64,000 bases of DNA, taken from assembly GCF_003171515.1 (NCBI RefSeq), contig NC_089397.1, forward strand, positions 1,612,001 through 1,676,000, given 5' to 3'. This document shows positions 22,769-32,444 of the stretch, piece by piece. The translations under genes were made by a program, and so were the position numbers. The number at the start of each line of letters is the position of its first letter. Position 1 is the first letter of the stretch. Below the pieces are notes generated by a model. The model was not told the origin of the DNA, searched no databases, and saw only the letters and a program-made list of their open reading frames with translations. Origin of the DNA: Pyrenophora tritici-repentis (taxonomy: Eukaryota > Ascomycota > Dothideomycetes > Pleosporales > Pleosporaceae).

Positions 22769-25230
22769 TTATTCGGGCATTGATGCAAGATCATTCTCCT
22801 GGTGTTGATGCGCACCTGCCTCGAGCAGCATCTTAACCACCTGCTTGTGGCCTCCTTCTGAAGCTGTCTGTAGTGCGTTGCCGTACTCTCCACCCTGCGC
22901 GTTAATGTCGGCGCCGTTATCGAGCAGCATCTTGACTACCTACTTGTGGCCTCCTTCTGAAGCTGCCTGCAGTGCGTTGCCGTGGTTTCCACTCTGGGCG
23001 TTGATGTCGGCGCCGTTGTCGAGCAGCATCTTGACTACCTGCTCGTGGCCTCTAAGTGAAGCTGCCTGCAGTGCGTTGCCGAAGTATCCACCCTGCGCGT
23101 TAATGTCGGCGCCGTTATCGAGCAGTGTCTTGACTACCTGCTCGTGGCCTCTAGCTGAAGCTGCCTGTAGTGCGTTGCCGTACTCTCCACCCTGCGCGTT
23201 AATGTCGGCGCCGTTATCGAGCAGCATCTTGACTACCTGCTTGTGGCCTCCTTCTGAAGCTGCCTGCAGTGCGTTGCCGTGGTTTCCACTCTGGGCGTTG
23301 ATGTCGACGCCCTTGTCGAGCAGCATCTTGACTACCTGCTTGTGGCCTCTAAGTGAAGCTGCCTGCAGTGCGTTGCCGTGGTTTCCACCCTGCGCGTTAA
23401 TGTCGGCGCCTGCGTCGAGCAGCATCTTGACTACCTGCTCGTGGCCTCTGTATGAAGCTGCTTGCATTTCAAATGGAACACCCAACTTTCCTGTCATAGG
23501 GTCGTGATAGGGTAATATTGGACTACCCGGGTATTCTCTATCGTTGGGGTCCTCTGGGCATTCGTCCTGACGCGTTTGAAGAATGTTGTCATCCTTAATA
23601 GATGTAGCGTCGCTTGTCGAGTTATCTGCTGATTCTTCGTCGGAGTCAACACTACAAGGCAGTATCGCAAGAGCGATTTCTTCCATGTGACGTGCAACAT
23701 GGAGTGATAAAACATCGCGGTCCCCAGTAGTAAACTCAACACAGAGAGGACACGTCACGTCCGAGACTCGAACGTCCATACCATGGTGATCTTGTAGATG
23801 AATCATTAGCGCCTCGCTGTTTTCAAAGAACACGCGAGTGTCGTAGCATTCAACGAAGAAACAAGCGTATGCTAGTATGTCATCAAAGATATGCTTCCTA
23901 AGGCGATGTGATCAGCATTGATGAAGTTCTAGTGGGACGGGAATGCGTTAACTCACTTCCAAGCTTTCGTTCGCTGAAATCGCACTTGCTTATTGCAGAT
24001 TTCGCACGTGAAAGGATCACCAGACCGTGCTTGGGCTGGCAATGATGGCACACGTTTGTGACTCGCTTCAGCCCTGCTAGACACCATCGAGGGTGCGTAG
24101 ACAGATTCGGGGCGAGAAGTATCGACAGCAATATTCAACCCAACTTCTGACTGCGCTGGCAAAGAGAAGCCGAGGCCAGAGTCATGGAAGATTGTTCTTG
24201 CCTTCTCTAAGGCGGTCACTTGATTTTCCTGCTGTATTGTCTCCCGCTGTAGACGAAGCATGTGATTATATCGATCCCAGTTCAATTTTCCCAAATGGAC
24301 CACTATCGCTGGCGCAGCCCGAGGGAACTTTTGTGAAACGCTGTTGGCGTAGGCCTGTTCCGGTAAGTGTTTTTCATTGCTTTGGATAGCCCGAGGCTCG
24401 TCGTCGTCGTAGATTTCTTCCGCTGGTGATGCTAGGCTGGGTGCTAACATGATAAGAGTATCAATCTTTGTACGGAGAGTCTGACATAATGTCTCCACGT
24501 CTTGCTTGGGTTGGTAGTTGGAGCGATGTTGTTGTTCAATCATGTTCATGGTCTGCTCCAGGGATGTCGAAATTCCCGTTGACTGTAAAATTCTCTTTTG
24601 ACGATGCTCACTGTTGACTAGATGTATCAACGCTGCTGCATATCAGTGATAGCGCACTATATTGGGGTTTTGTGTCATCCACGTACATGTGCTGGCAAAT
24701 TGGGAGATGGATGCGAGAACAGTCAGACAAGTATTGCGCAGCTGAGGAGAGTCTTGAAGCATATCATCGAGCTCGCCTCGCAACAGCCCAAGGTCAGTAC
24801 CCCAGAAAAACAAAGCTGCACAACTTGACTCTACGGAGCCATAGGGTTGTGCTATATCGGACTGCATCCTGACTTCAGAAAGTATGAGTCTTAGCGTCTC
24901 CATGAGAGACTTAAATAGCGATTCGATAGGCCCTTGCCCGTGGAGTTTGATATCTCGTACATATAGGTCAAATACTGAGGAGACATGGGCGCCAGGAGAC
25001 ATTGCTGGTAGCCGTGTTATAGATGGAGGAGTCGAGTTGCTCGCGGGTGATAATGCTGTTTTTTGAGAGCGTCCCGTTTCAGCCTGCCAGCGCTCCATCA
25101 CCAAGCCGCCTTTCTCGACCGCTGAGGCCTCACGGCGAACCTCTGCTAGAAACACGAGCGACGACTACCTGGAACACCTCGAATGTCGCGCGCAATCTTC
25201 TAAGTCTTGAAGTTCCTTCCAACGCGACAT
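22769..25230 (-). pseudogene. C2H2-type / ankyrin-repeat protein, broken by two UAG codons
   Basis: Exons about 25230-24687, 24635-23957, 23897-22769. An N-terminal helical region (SERMSRWKELQDLEDCARH) is cut by TAG at 25167-25165, then the same frame resumes (FLAEVRREASAVEKGG). The middle part has CEICNKQV and, across the second intron, AWKKHIFDDILAYACFFVEC with CPLCVEF and HVARHMEEIALAILP, the degenerate C2H2 arrangement common in fungal ankyrin/NLR-like proteins. Then come about seven near-identical 33-residue ankyrin repeats (GHEQVVKMLLDNGADINAQG). TAG at 22942-22940 replaces the Gln of GHKQVVKML, and the frame continues through one more full repeat to a natural TAA at 22771-22769. Both nonsense codons fit CAG to TAG. 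An upstream exon up to about 25390 (LKTLKHLLIGPESFELTST frame) is possible but lacks an ATG. Function unknown; carried as cargo in the 7.2-kb element. Confidence 0.7.
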
Positions 25231-25586
25231 GCGCTCGCTGTCCGATATCAGTCCTGCATCGAGAGGTTGTCACAAGTTCTTATCGGCTGACCTACACTTC
25301 ACGAGCTGAATCTGCTGTGTCCTTTTCAAACGACTGCGTCGAGGTCAACTCGAAACTCTCGGGGCCAATAAGTAGATGCTTCAATGTTTTTAGACGATAA
25401 GCCGAGGAGGAATTGTCGGTCGAGAGATTCTTCTTTACTGGAATGTCGATGCGGGTGGGCAGCCATGGCGATCAGGCTGCGCCTCGGAAGGGCATGTGCG
25501 CCAAGCCAGACTGCGCATCGCTCTGCCAACAATATCATAGTCCTCAGCCTGATCAACTTTCAAGTCTCCTAAGATTCCTCTTCCAC

Positions 25587-27503
25587 ATGATGTCGGGCAT
25601 CGAAATCGCAGGTCTCGTCTTTGGTGTCGTACCGGTCGTTGTTGAAATTCTGAAGTCTTACAGCACAGCCAAGCGTAGATTGGCGACTTTCTCACAGCAC
25701 GCAGAAGTTGCATGCGACATCCAGCTGAGGTTCCAGGTAGCGGCAGCGAACTTCAACAATGATTGCCGCCTTCTACTTCAGGCAACCATTGTCCAACCAA
25801 GCGATATTTCTGAGATGATGGAGGATCCGACGCACAAGAGCTGGCAGGAGCAAGGGAAGGACATTGAGCAGCGACTGCGAAGCTTGATGCAACAAGACTA
25901 CGAGCTATGCCAGAACATCGCGACGCGACTGCGCGATATCCTCCGCGAAACACGAATCAGCCTAACCAAACTCGAGGACGGCCTGGGTAACGCGAAGCAA
26001 ACGGAACACGAGTTCATACGGAAGATCTGGCACGCTTTTAACACATCTCGCAAGGAGAACGAATACATTCGACAGCTGGATTCCTTGGACAGATGGAACA
26101 AGTCGCTGAGCAAGTTGCGCAAACAGAGGTGCAAAATTCAGAAGCGACGCGATATCCCTTCCGCTTGCATTATTCGCAAAGCCGTGCCAAGGAGCTACCA
26201 GCAGATCCGCGTCGCCTCGCAACAACTAGGAGAGTCGATCCACGACTCATGGTCTTGCACGAACACTTCTCACAATGGACACCAAGCAAAGCTATCGCTT
26301 GATGCTAAAAGCGGGCATGACAACGTGCAGCTTGATGTTGTCGTGGCTTGTCAACCAAACCCGAATCTCGTAATCCAAAAGTATGTCAGAGCGGATGTGC
26401 TTCGCGGCCCAAACCGGTTTATGAGAACTATCCCACTAACGACCATGTGTAGCCCATCTGGCGACATGCCAATATGGCTACAAATTCGATCCATTACATC
26501 ACTCACGACATACAGAGTACCAAAGTCGCCTCCGCCAGCGCTAGCAAACACATTATGTCATGGATTTAGAGATGCTTCGCAAGTTGCAACCCAAAAGTTG
26601 CCAAGTAAAGCTAAATCAAAGAAAAGAGTCCGAATCAATGATCCTAAAGACAACGTCAGATGTGTTCGAACGCCCACAACAAGCAACACAAAAACGACTC
26701 AGGCCCAATCCTTTGTGATGCTGGACCTGAAGACAACAAAAAGCGTATGCTGCCATGTGAGGAGAGTGCGCTCGTCTACGTTAGCATGTCAGGATGGCTG
26801 TGTGGGGTTCCTTGAAATTGCAAAGAGTCAAGCGTTAACGCGTTTCATGTTCTACGATGCCAGCAAACTCGCAATCAACGACGTTTCTTCCTCCACCAGG
26901 CGACGAGGGGCGATGCCAATTAAGAGTCTCGTCCAACGCTTTCGAGTACTGCAACAAATCACACTTGCACACAAGTTAGCCGAGGCTGTTCTCCAATATC
27001 ATTCGACCTCCTGGTTGCCGCAAGCGTGGACTCTCCAAGATGTGGCATATTTTACAGATTCATCTCAAGCCGATGAAAGCGACATTTCAGATGTACTGAA
27101 TAGCTTACATCTGAGCAACCGCTTTCTAGACCATGACTCGCCCAATACGGAGTTCAAGCAAGAATCGCTTGTTCTGAAGCATACTTTTGGCATTCGTAAC
27201 CTCACCTTGGCTAAGCTCGGCGTTGCACTACTGGAGATCTGTACTCAAAAAGATATCGCGGGACCCCAGCTGGATGGTACACCCCATGAGGTTATCGAAG
27301 CGAGAAAGCTGCTTGATGAACAACATCATTCCATCATGACCTTAGGTCATCATTATCTGGAGGTCGTGCGCAAATGTATACATTGCGACTTCTCTTGTGA
27401 CGATGACCTTCAGGGCGAAGCACTGCAGAGTGCGGTGTACACCGAGGTTGTGTGTGCTTTGCAGAACATGAAAACTGGGTGGAAGAAATTCTTCGGAGTA
27501 TGA
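25587..27503 (+). CDS. DUF7580-type protein with fungal NLR-like N-terminal helix domain
   Basis: Intronless, 638 aa, start at the ATG-ATG pair giving MMSGIEIAGLVFGVVPVVVE. The hydrophobic first 25 residues and following helices (LKSYSTAKRRLATFSQHAEV) are the N-terminus typical of fungal DUF7580 and some NLR-like proteins. The C-terminal half has LAHKLAEAVLQYHSTSWLPQAW, then LTLAKLGVALLEICTQKDI and HHYLEVVRKCIHCDF, a kinase-like alpha-helical layout with no catalytic HRD/DFG motifs visible. It is the only undamaged gene of the cargo pair and points away from the ankyrin gene across about 350 bp. Role unknown; a link to heterokaryon or stress responses is only a family-level guess. Confidence 0.7.
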   Translation: MMSGIEIAGLVFGVVPVVVEILKSYSTAKRRLATFSQHAEVACDIQLRFQVAAANFNNDCRLLLQATIVQPSDISEMMEDPTHKSWQEQGKDIEQRLRSLMQQDYELCQNIATRLRDILRETRISLTKLEDGLGNAKQTEHEFIRKIWHAFNTSRKENEYIRQLDSLDRWNKSLSKLRKQRCKIQKRRDIPSACIIRKAVPRSYQQIRVASQQLGESIHDSWSCTNTSHNGHQAKLSLDAKSGHDNVQLDVVVACQPNPNLVIQKYVRADVLRGPNRFMRTIPLTTMCSPSGDMPIWLQIRSITSLTTYRVPKSPPPALANTLCHGFRDASQVATQKLPSKAKSKKRVRINDPKDNVRCVRTPTTSNTKTTQAQSFVMLDLKTTKSVCCHVRRVRSSTLACQDGCVGFLEIAKSQALTRFMFYDASKLAINDVSSSTRRRGAMPIKSLVQRFRVLQQITLAHKLAEAVLQYHSTSWLPQAWTLQDVAYFTDSSQADESDISDVLNSLHLSNRFLDHDSPNTEFKQESLVLKHTFGIRNLTLAKLGVALLEICTQKDIAGPQLDGTPHEVIEARKLLDEQHHSIMTLGHHYLEVVRKCIHCDFSCDDDLQGEALQSAVYTEVVCALQNMKTGWKKFFGV

Positions 27504-27827
27504 AGGCTCCCGATCTATCCTATGCATTCTTGCCAGCTGTAATTGATACAATCGACAGCATATCCAGGCAGCTCAAGCGAAATTCTCTTCAACCATTAGC
27601 AGGTCTTAAATAGCATTGTTCAGGCACTCAGTAAGCAAGCAAAGGACACAACGGAACGTGACTCAAAGCCGTTAACATGCTGCGCCACATCTATTTTAAG
27701 TTGTGTGCTAGGTAGGCATACCGCAGAATATATTACAATAGAATACAGTTACTCTTTCAACCTGCTAATGCAGGCTCATAGGTATCATGAGGCGCTAACA
27801 CGACCCGATGGCCCGGGCCCGTCTGCA

Positions 27828-28286
27828 CAGAGTCCGCAACAAGCAATCTGGATTGAACAGATTGATTGACTTGATTGGTTTAACCAATCTAATCAATCCA
27901 ATCTGTTACTTCTTGAATTTGCTCTAATCTGCAAGCAAATCAATCTTAAGCCTATAGATTGATTGATTGGATTAGTTAGATTGGTTCGATCATTATTCTA
28001 GGAATGTAGGTTGAGATCGAGTTGTCCGCCTCTATCGATAGCAATATCACGTGATGATAAGAAAGTCACATGCAGATAAGCTGATGAAACAGTTTATCGC
28101 TAATGCGGCATCTGCCTCGGAAATTTGATGACCCCTATGTACAAATTAACCAATCAAGTCAATCAAGTCAATCTGAGCCACTTTAAAATAGCTTCAATCA
28201 ATCCACAATCAATCAGCAGCTAGGCTGCCAACAATCAAATCAATCGACGACTCTGAGATTGATTGGATTGCTTGTTGCGGAGTCTG
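27828..28286. mobile_element. 459-bp hAT MITE nested in the 7.2-kb element
   Basis: Ends are CAGAGTCCGCAACAAGCAAT and, on the other strand, CAGACTCCGCAACAAGCAAT, differing at one base. Perfect 8-bp target duplication CGTCTGCA at 27820-27827 and 28287-28294. Interior is rich in GATTGATT motifs like the host element, without an open frame. The perfect duplication means this insertion is younger than the host element, whose duplication has one mismatch. Confidence 0.88.
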
Positions 28287-28299
28287 CGTCTGCAGGGAT

Positions 28300-28760
28300 C
28301 ACTTCCCCCACACATCGGGGCTCCCGACATGCCCACGCCTGCGCTGGAGCGGTCTCTTAACACTAAGGAAGTGACCGTCCTTAAATGCTCTCCATCCTTA
28401 CACCTCTAATATCTGAGGAAACTCCTTAGGTGGCGAGTAGACAGGGAGGTATCGCAAGAGGGTTGCTTCGCAGCGTGAACGGGATGATTGACAGCATGAT
28501 CAACACTGCAGAGATCCTAGTCGGAGCCTCCTGACGCGGAGGAGAATACTTTCATGAATATTACTGATGAATGACAACTCTACAAATCTGCTCATCAGAG
28601 GCGCCGAAGGTCCGAACAACCAATCCGTCTCGGGACACGGTGTGTCTCCCTACTTAGGGACGCACCTTACCGATGTTGAGACCAACATTGACATCAACAT
28701 TGACACCAACATTGACACAAATATTGTCCAATATTCAGACCAATATTGACACCATCAACG

Positions 28761-28791
<31 letters not shown>

Positions 28792-28910
28792 CGACTCTAC
28801 AGATTGATTCAATTGCAGTTACAACAGTGTCATCGTTGATTGATTGATTTGAGATTTTTTGGGCGTCCGGATGATTGATTGACAACTTGATTGATTGATT
28901 GACAAGTCTG
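28300..28910. repeat. Right long terminal inverted repeat of the 7.2-kb element
   Basis: Inverted partner of 21690-22300. Includes CTTAGGGACGCACCTTA near 28653 and a tandem ACATTGACA(C/T)CA run at about 28684-28725. Confidence 0.6.
28760..28790. repeat. (CAAT)n microsatellite
   Basis: About seven uninterrupted tetranucleotide units inside the right inverted repeat of the 7.2-kb element. Confidence 0.9.
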
Positions 28911-29029
28911 CCAGATAGGAAGACATTGCTAACCGACTGCTAAGAAGCTAAGTAAGAATGAGAATGTTCAGGAGGTAGAACACCATATGTTTACTCTGCT
29001 GTTGCTGCTCTTCCTTGAAGCGTTATATC

Positions 29030-29120
29030 CCCCGGTGTTTCATAAGATACTTGACGTACTAGAGTACAAAGGCCTTGTAGTCGCCAGACACACCTATTAG
29101 GTGCTTACCCATACTGTCCT
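29030..29120. mobile_element. MITE lacking its right end (copy E)
   Basis: Matches the family from the left end (CCGGTGTTTCATAAGATACT) through CCAGACACACCTATTAGGTG to CTTACCCATACTGTC, then diverges. Only 64 bp separate it from copy F, in the same orientation. Confidence 0.7.
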
Positions 29121-29253
29121 TTCCCCTAGTACCCTGGTTGATCAATGAACTCATTCCGTGATGCTAAAAACACTGAGTAAGAGCCTGGGTGTCATAAAAT
29201 ACTTGATATACTAGAGTGCAAAGACCACTGTAGACGCCAGACACACCTATTAG

Positions 29254-32200
29254 CATACTTGTCAACGAGCGAGCCGGCTCGCTCAGCTCGCTCGGCTTGG
29301 ACGTTTTGACCAAGCCGAATGAGCTGAGCGCGCAGTGCGCGCTTGCAAGCCGAGCGAGCTTAGGGATAGGCGCTCGCTCAGTCAGCTTGCTTAGCTTGGT
29401 TGGATGGGGCGGTTGGAAACTTGGGGCTGAAGGACTTGGTGGAGGGGCAATCTCACGATGATTTTTAGGTGTAGTGCGTAAGTTCGAAACCTAGTTATAA
29501 CCTAAAATACACTCTTTTTTGCTATATTTCTAGCAAATAAGCTACTAAATTTCCGGCTAACGGCCTGGCAACAATATTCTCCTTCTGCGACACTTCACTT
29601 ACTACTTATCACCCACCACACTCACCTATACTCCATCAACGCGTCTCTATTTGCAGCTATTATCTACCTCGCCGTTGCTATAATGCCAGCAAAAAGAACA
29701 CGCGTTAATGCTCTAGAAATCGCGACAACTTCGAAGCGCCCTAGAGTCGCAGCGCGTCATCGCGGGACTGCCAGCCAACCTGTGCTAGTCGATACTCGGC
29801 CATTCTCACCATCTCCACCTCCTCCACCGCTGTCGCCGCGTCAAGCTCTCGTCGCCGCGCCACAAGCACCAAATTTTGAAGCGACCCTCCGAGAGTCGCG
29901 CGCCGAAGAGACAATCATCCCACCACCTGAGGGCAGCGAGCATGCCACTGTTGCAGCTTCAGGAGCAGCTAGCGAGGCTGTCGACGAGGGTTTCGTATGG
30001 GTAGAGGACAAATACGACGGCTTTAATTGGAGTCGCTACCCAAAGCACTGCAAGCCGCCCACATCACTTTCGAACCGAGCAAGCTGGGTATACAGCCATA
30101 GCTATCGCATCGCCTTGCGCAGCAACGTCGCAAAAGTCACGTGGATCTGCCACTATTGCTATAAGCACAAGTTCACTACTGTTGGCCGTGGCATACATGA
30201 CGTCTCGCAGTCTCCATCAGCGCCAGCACGTCATCTCGGAGAAGACAAGAAAGGTCATGGCTTGAAGCCTCCAAGTAAGCGCACTACCGTCGCTCCTCGG
30301 AAAGAAACTCTCCTCGAACGCGCCCTTCAGAAGGGCTGCTCTCAGGCTGTTGCCAACGAGCTTACCAACTTCAATATACAAGAGTTTAGGCTTGCGGCCG
30401 TCACCTGGCTCGTCGAAAACAACCTCCCACTCTCACAATTCGAATCATCGTCTTTTCGCAATATGATACAATTAGCTAGCGTAGAGGCAGAACGAGCCCT
30501 GTGGGCATCTCATAACAGCGTCTCACGATACGTTATACGCCTGTACAACTACCTGTTACCAAAGGTTGTCGCAAGCCTTTCAGAATCAATGAGCAAAGTC
30601 CATATAAGCTTTGACGGATGGACGACAAAAGGTGGCAAGCGCGGTTACTTAGGTATCGTCGCCCACTACGTTGATAGCTCTGGCGAGCTCAGGGACTTGC
30701 CTATTGCGCTCCCACAACTGACAGGTGCCCACACCGGCGAGGCCATGGCTGAGGTCGTGATGGCAATATTCAAGCAGTTCGAAATCACTGTGGGCAAGCT
30801 CGGTTACTTCGTCCTCGACAACGCACATAACAACAACACCACGATCAACACTCTCGCCTTGCAGATGGGCTTCAGCGCTACCGAGCGTCGCCTTCGCTGC
30901 GGTCCTCATACGCTTAATCTCATTGGCCAGATGCTACTCTGGGGTGAGGAGAAAGAGTCCTACGACAACGAGGAGACTGAGCGCGTGAACGAAGCTGAGA
31001 ACATGGCTACTTGGCGAGGCGATGGACCATTAGGAGTGCTTCTCGCGGTTATCAACTACATCAAAACACCACAACAGTACGCTCTTTTTGAGAAGTATCA
31101 GAAGCTCGCTATTAGGGACCAGCCTGTCAACGCGCCAACAGAACAGCACAAAATCAAGGAGCCCGTCAAGCCAGTTGTTACTCGCTGGAACTCTTACGTT
31201 TCGTGTTTTGAGCGCGCTGTTGAGTTGCAATTAGCGGTTAATGGGTACGCCAACTACCATATTCAGAAGATTGAAACTGAAGACGCGTACGCCCGAAGTC
31301 GTAACAACAAGCTGCCTGCAGCGCCGGATTGGATGAGGTCTGATGGGATCAATGCCCATGACTGGCAGGTGATTGCTGAGTATATTGATGTGCTCAGGCC
31401 ACTGAAACAAGCTACAAAACGGCTTGAAGGCCGCGGCAAAAGCGGTGCTTTTGGAGCAATCGCTGAGGTTATTCCAGTATTTGAATACTTACTTGGAGTC
31501 TATGAGGACCGCTTGCAAAGCTATGAAGACGTCATTCACGATGAGCATACAGAGTCACCCGAAGACCACCTTGCTATCAACCTCCGCGCTGCCCTAGTTA
31601 AAGCCCGCGAGTACTACAACAAGCTCGACCTCTCGCCAGCTTACTATGCTGCTACAATCCTTCATCCTCGCTACAAAAGCTACCTTGACGCAGCGTGGGC
31701 GGATAAGCCTGATTGGCTAGAGAGCAGCAACCGCAAGTTTCAACATTTGTGGGCGGAGTACAAAAGCTTACCGAAGCCGCGCTTACGCCCCAAAGTCAGG
31801 CACAATGATATAGACGACGCTATCAACAGCTTTATTGAGCCTGCAGGGCTTACGGAGAACGAGGAGGATGAATATGAGGCTTGGAAACGCAGCGAACCGA
31901 TCGCTAGCGAGGGCGTCGACCCTATAAAATACTGGGTAGGACTCCGCGATCGCTACCCCAGCCTTAGCAAATTTGCTATCGACATGCTATCAATCCCAGG
32001 CTCAAGCTGTGAGTGTGAGCGCTTATTCAGCGAGCTGGGTGACCTCCTCGAGCCCCGTCGGCGCAGCATTTCTCCGCAACTTCTAGCAGCAATACAGTGC
32101 GATCGACGATGGATAAGAGCTGGATTTGGCAGTGGTGAGGTGCCTGTAAAGGAGGCTATCAGCGATGAGGAGATGGACGCGAAATACGGTGTACATAAGT

Positions 32201-32394
32201 GGGATATTAGCTGAGAAACTCAACACCAAGGTTTCTATATAACTTTCCTAATCGGGACTGAGCCCATCAAGCCGAGCGAGCTGACAGCCCTGTTTCAGCC
32301 AATCCGAGCGAGCCGAGCGAGCTGCTGGCCTCCGCTCAATTGGCTGAGCAAGCCAATTGGCTGAGCTCGCTCAGCTTGCTCATTGACATCTGTG
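29254..32394 (+). mobile_element. Complete hAT-superfamily DNA transposon, 3141 bp
   Basis: Flanked by a perfect 8-bp duplication CCTATTAG (29246-29253 and 32395-32402) that belongs to the host MITE. Imperfect inverted ends: CATACTTGTCAACGAGCGAG left and CACAGATGTCAATGAGCAAG right (reverse complement). Both subterminal zones carry many GAGCGAGC / GCTCGCTC repeats, probable transposase-binding sites. It encodes one intact transposase (29683-32214) and nothing else. All parts needed for activity are visible. Confidence 0.92.
29683..32214 (+). CDS. hAT family transposase
   Basis: Single uninterrupted frame of 843 aa. Order of domains: Pro/Arg-rich N-terminus; BED-type zinc finger around WICHYCYKHKF (Cys156, Cys159) with downstream His residues; RNase H-like catalytic core with HISFDGWTTKGGKRGYLG (Asp311), YFVLDNAHNNN (Asp379) and the RCGPHTLNLIGQ motif; an all-helical insertion; and the C-terminal dimerisation domain DPIKYWVGLRDRYPSLSKFA, SIPGSSCECERLFSELGD with LEPRRRSISPQLLAAI. 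Cuts and pastes the element in the nucleus. No frameshift or nonsense codon, in contrast with several neighbours, so it is likely recent and possibly active. Confidence 0.93.
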   Translation: MPAKRTRVNALEIATTSKRPRVAARHRGTASQPVLVDTRPFSPSPPPPPLSPRQALVAAPQAPNFEATLRESRAEETIIPPPEGSEHATVAASGAASEAVDEGFVWVEDKYDGFNWSRYPKHCKPPTSLSNRASWVYSHSYRIALRSNVAKVTWICHYCYKHKFTTVGRGIHDVSQSPSAPARHLGEDKKGHGLKPPSKRTTVAPRKETLLERALQKGCSQAVANELTNFNIQEFRLAAVTWLVENNLPLSQFESSSFRNMIQLASVEAERALWASHNSVSRYVIRLYNYLLPKVVASLSESMSKVHISFDGWTTKGGKRGYLGIVAHYVDSSGELRDLPIALPQLTGAHTGEAMAEVVMAIFKQFEITVGKLGYFVLDNAHNNNTTINTLALQMGFSATERRLRCGPHTLNLIGQMLLWGEEKESYDNEETERVNEAENMATWRGDGPLGVLLAVINYIKTPQQYALFEKYQKLAIRDQPVNAPTEQHKIKEPVKPVVTRWNSYVSCFERAVELQLAVNGYANYHIQKIETEDAYARSRNNKLPAAPDWMRSDGINAHDWQVIAEYIDVLRPLKQATKRLEGRGKSGAFGAIAEVIPVFEYLLGVYEDRLQSYEDVIHDEHTESPEDHLAINLRAALVKAREYYNKLDLSPAYYAATILHPRYKSYLDAAWADKPDWLESSNRKFQHLWAEYKSLPKPRLRPKVRHNDIDDAINSFIEPAGLTENEEDEYEAWKRSEPIASEGVDPIKYWVGLRDRYPSLSKFAIDMLSIPGSSCECERLFSELGDLLEPRRRSISPQLLAAIQCDRRWIRAGFGSGEVPVKEAISDEEMDAKYGVHKWDIS

Positions 32395-32444
32395 CCTATT
32401 AGGGGCTTACCCACGCGGTTAAGTATATTATGACACCTAGGTGC

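Larger units (their letters stand above)
21690..28910. mobile_element. 7.2-kb hAT-like non-autonomous element carrying two genes
   Basis: The outermost 11 bp are perfect inverted repeats, CAGACTTGTCA at 21690 and TGACAAGTCTG ending at 28910. They are flanked by CCAGAGAG (21682-21689) and CCAGATAG (28911-28918), a 7/8-matching 8-bp target duplication as made by hAT transposases. Subterminal DNA is packed with GATTGATT/AATCAATC motifs. Further inverted homology lies at symmetrical distances: 21920-21984 with 28604-28668, and 22251-22292 with 28298-28339. Inside are a decayed C2H2/ankyrin gene and an intact DUF7580 gene in divergent orientation, plus a nested 459-bp MITE; no transposase is present. 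The end sequence resembles the complete hAT at 29254. Boundaries are seen in the sequence; mobilisation in trans is inferred. Confidence 0.75.
29184..32443. mobile_element. MITE copy F, split in two by a hAT transposon
   Basis: Left half 29184-29253 (CCTGGGTGTCATAAAATACT onward) and right half 32403-32443 (GGGCTTACCCAC to CACCTAGGTG). Together 111 bp, the same length as intact copy D, when one CCTATTAG is counted. The interruption is exactly the 3141-bp hAT element below. Confidence 0.88.

Noticed and set aside
22845..23507. 220-codon plus-strand frame with repeated CSALP/LSSSILTT units
   Set aside because: Antisense of the ankyrin repeat array; its apparent repeat structure is inherited from that array.
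28684..28790. Short interspersed ACATTGACA and CAAT runs considered as a CRISPR-like array
   Set aside because: Eukaryotic context, no unique spacers; simple tandem and microsatellite sequence inside a transposon end.
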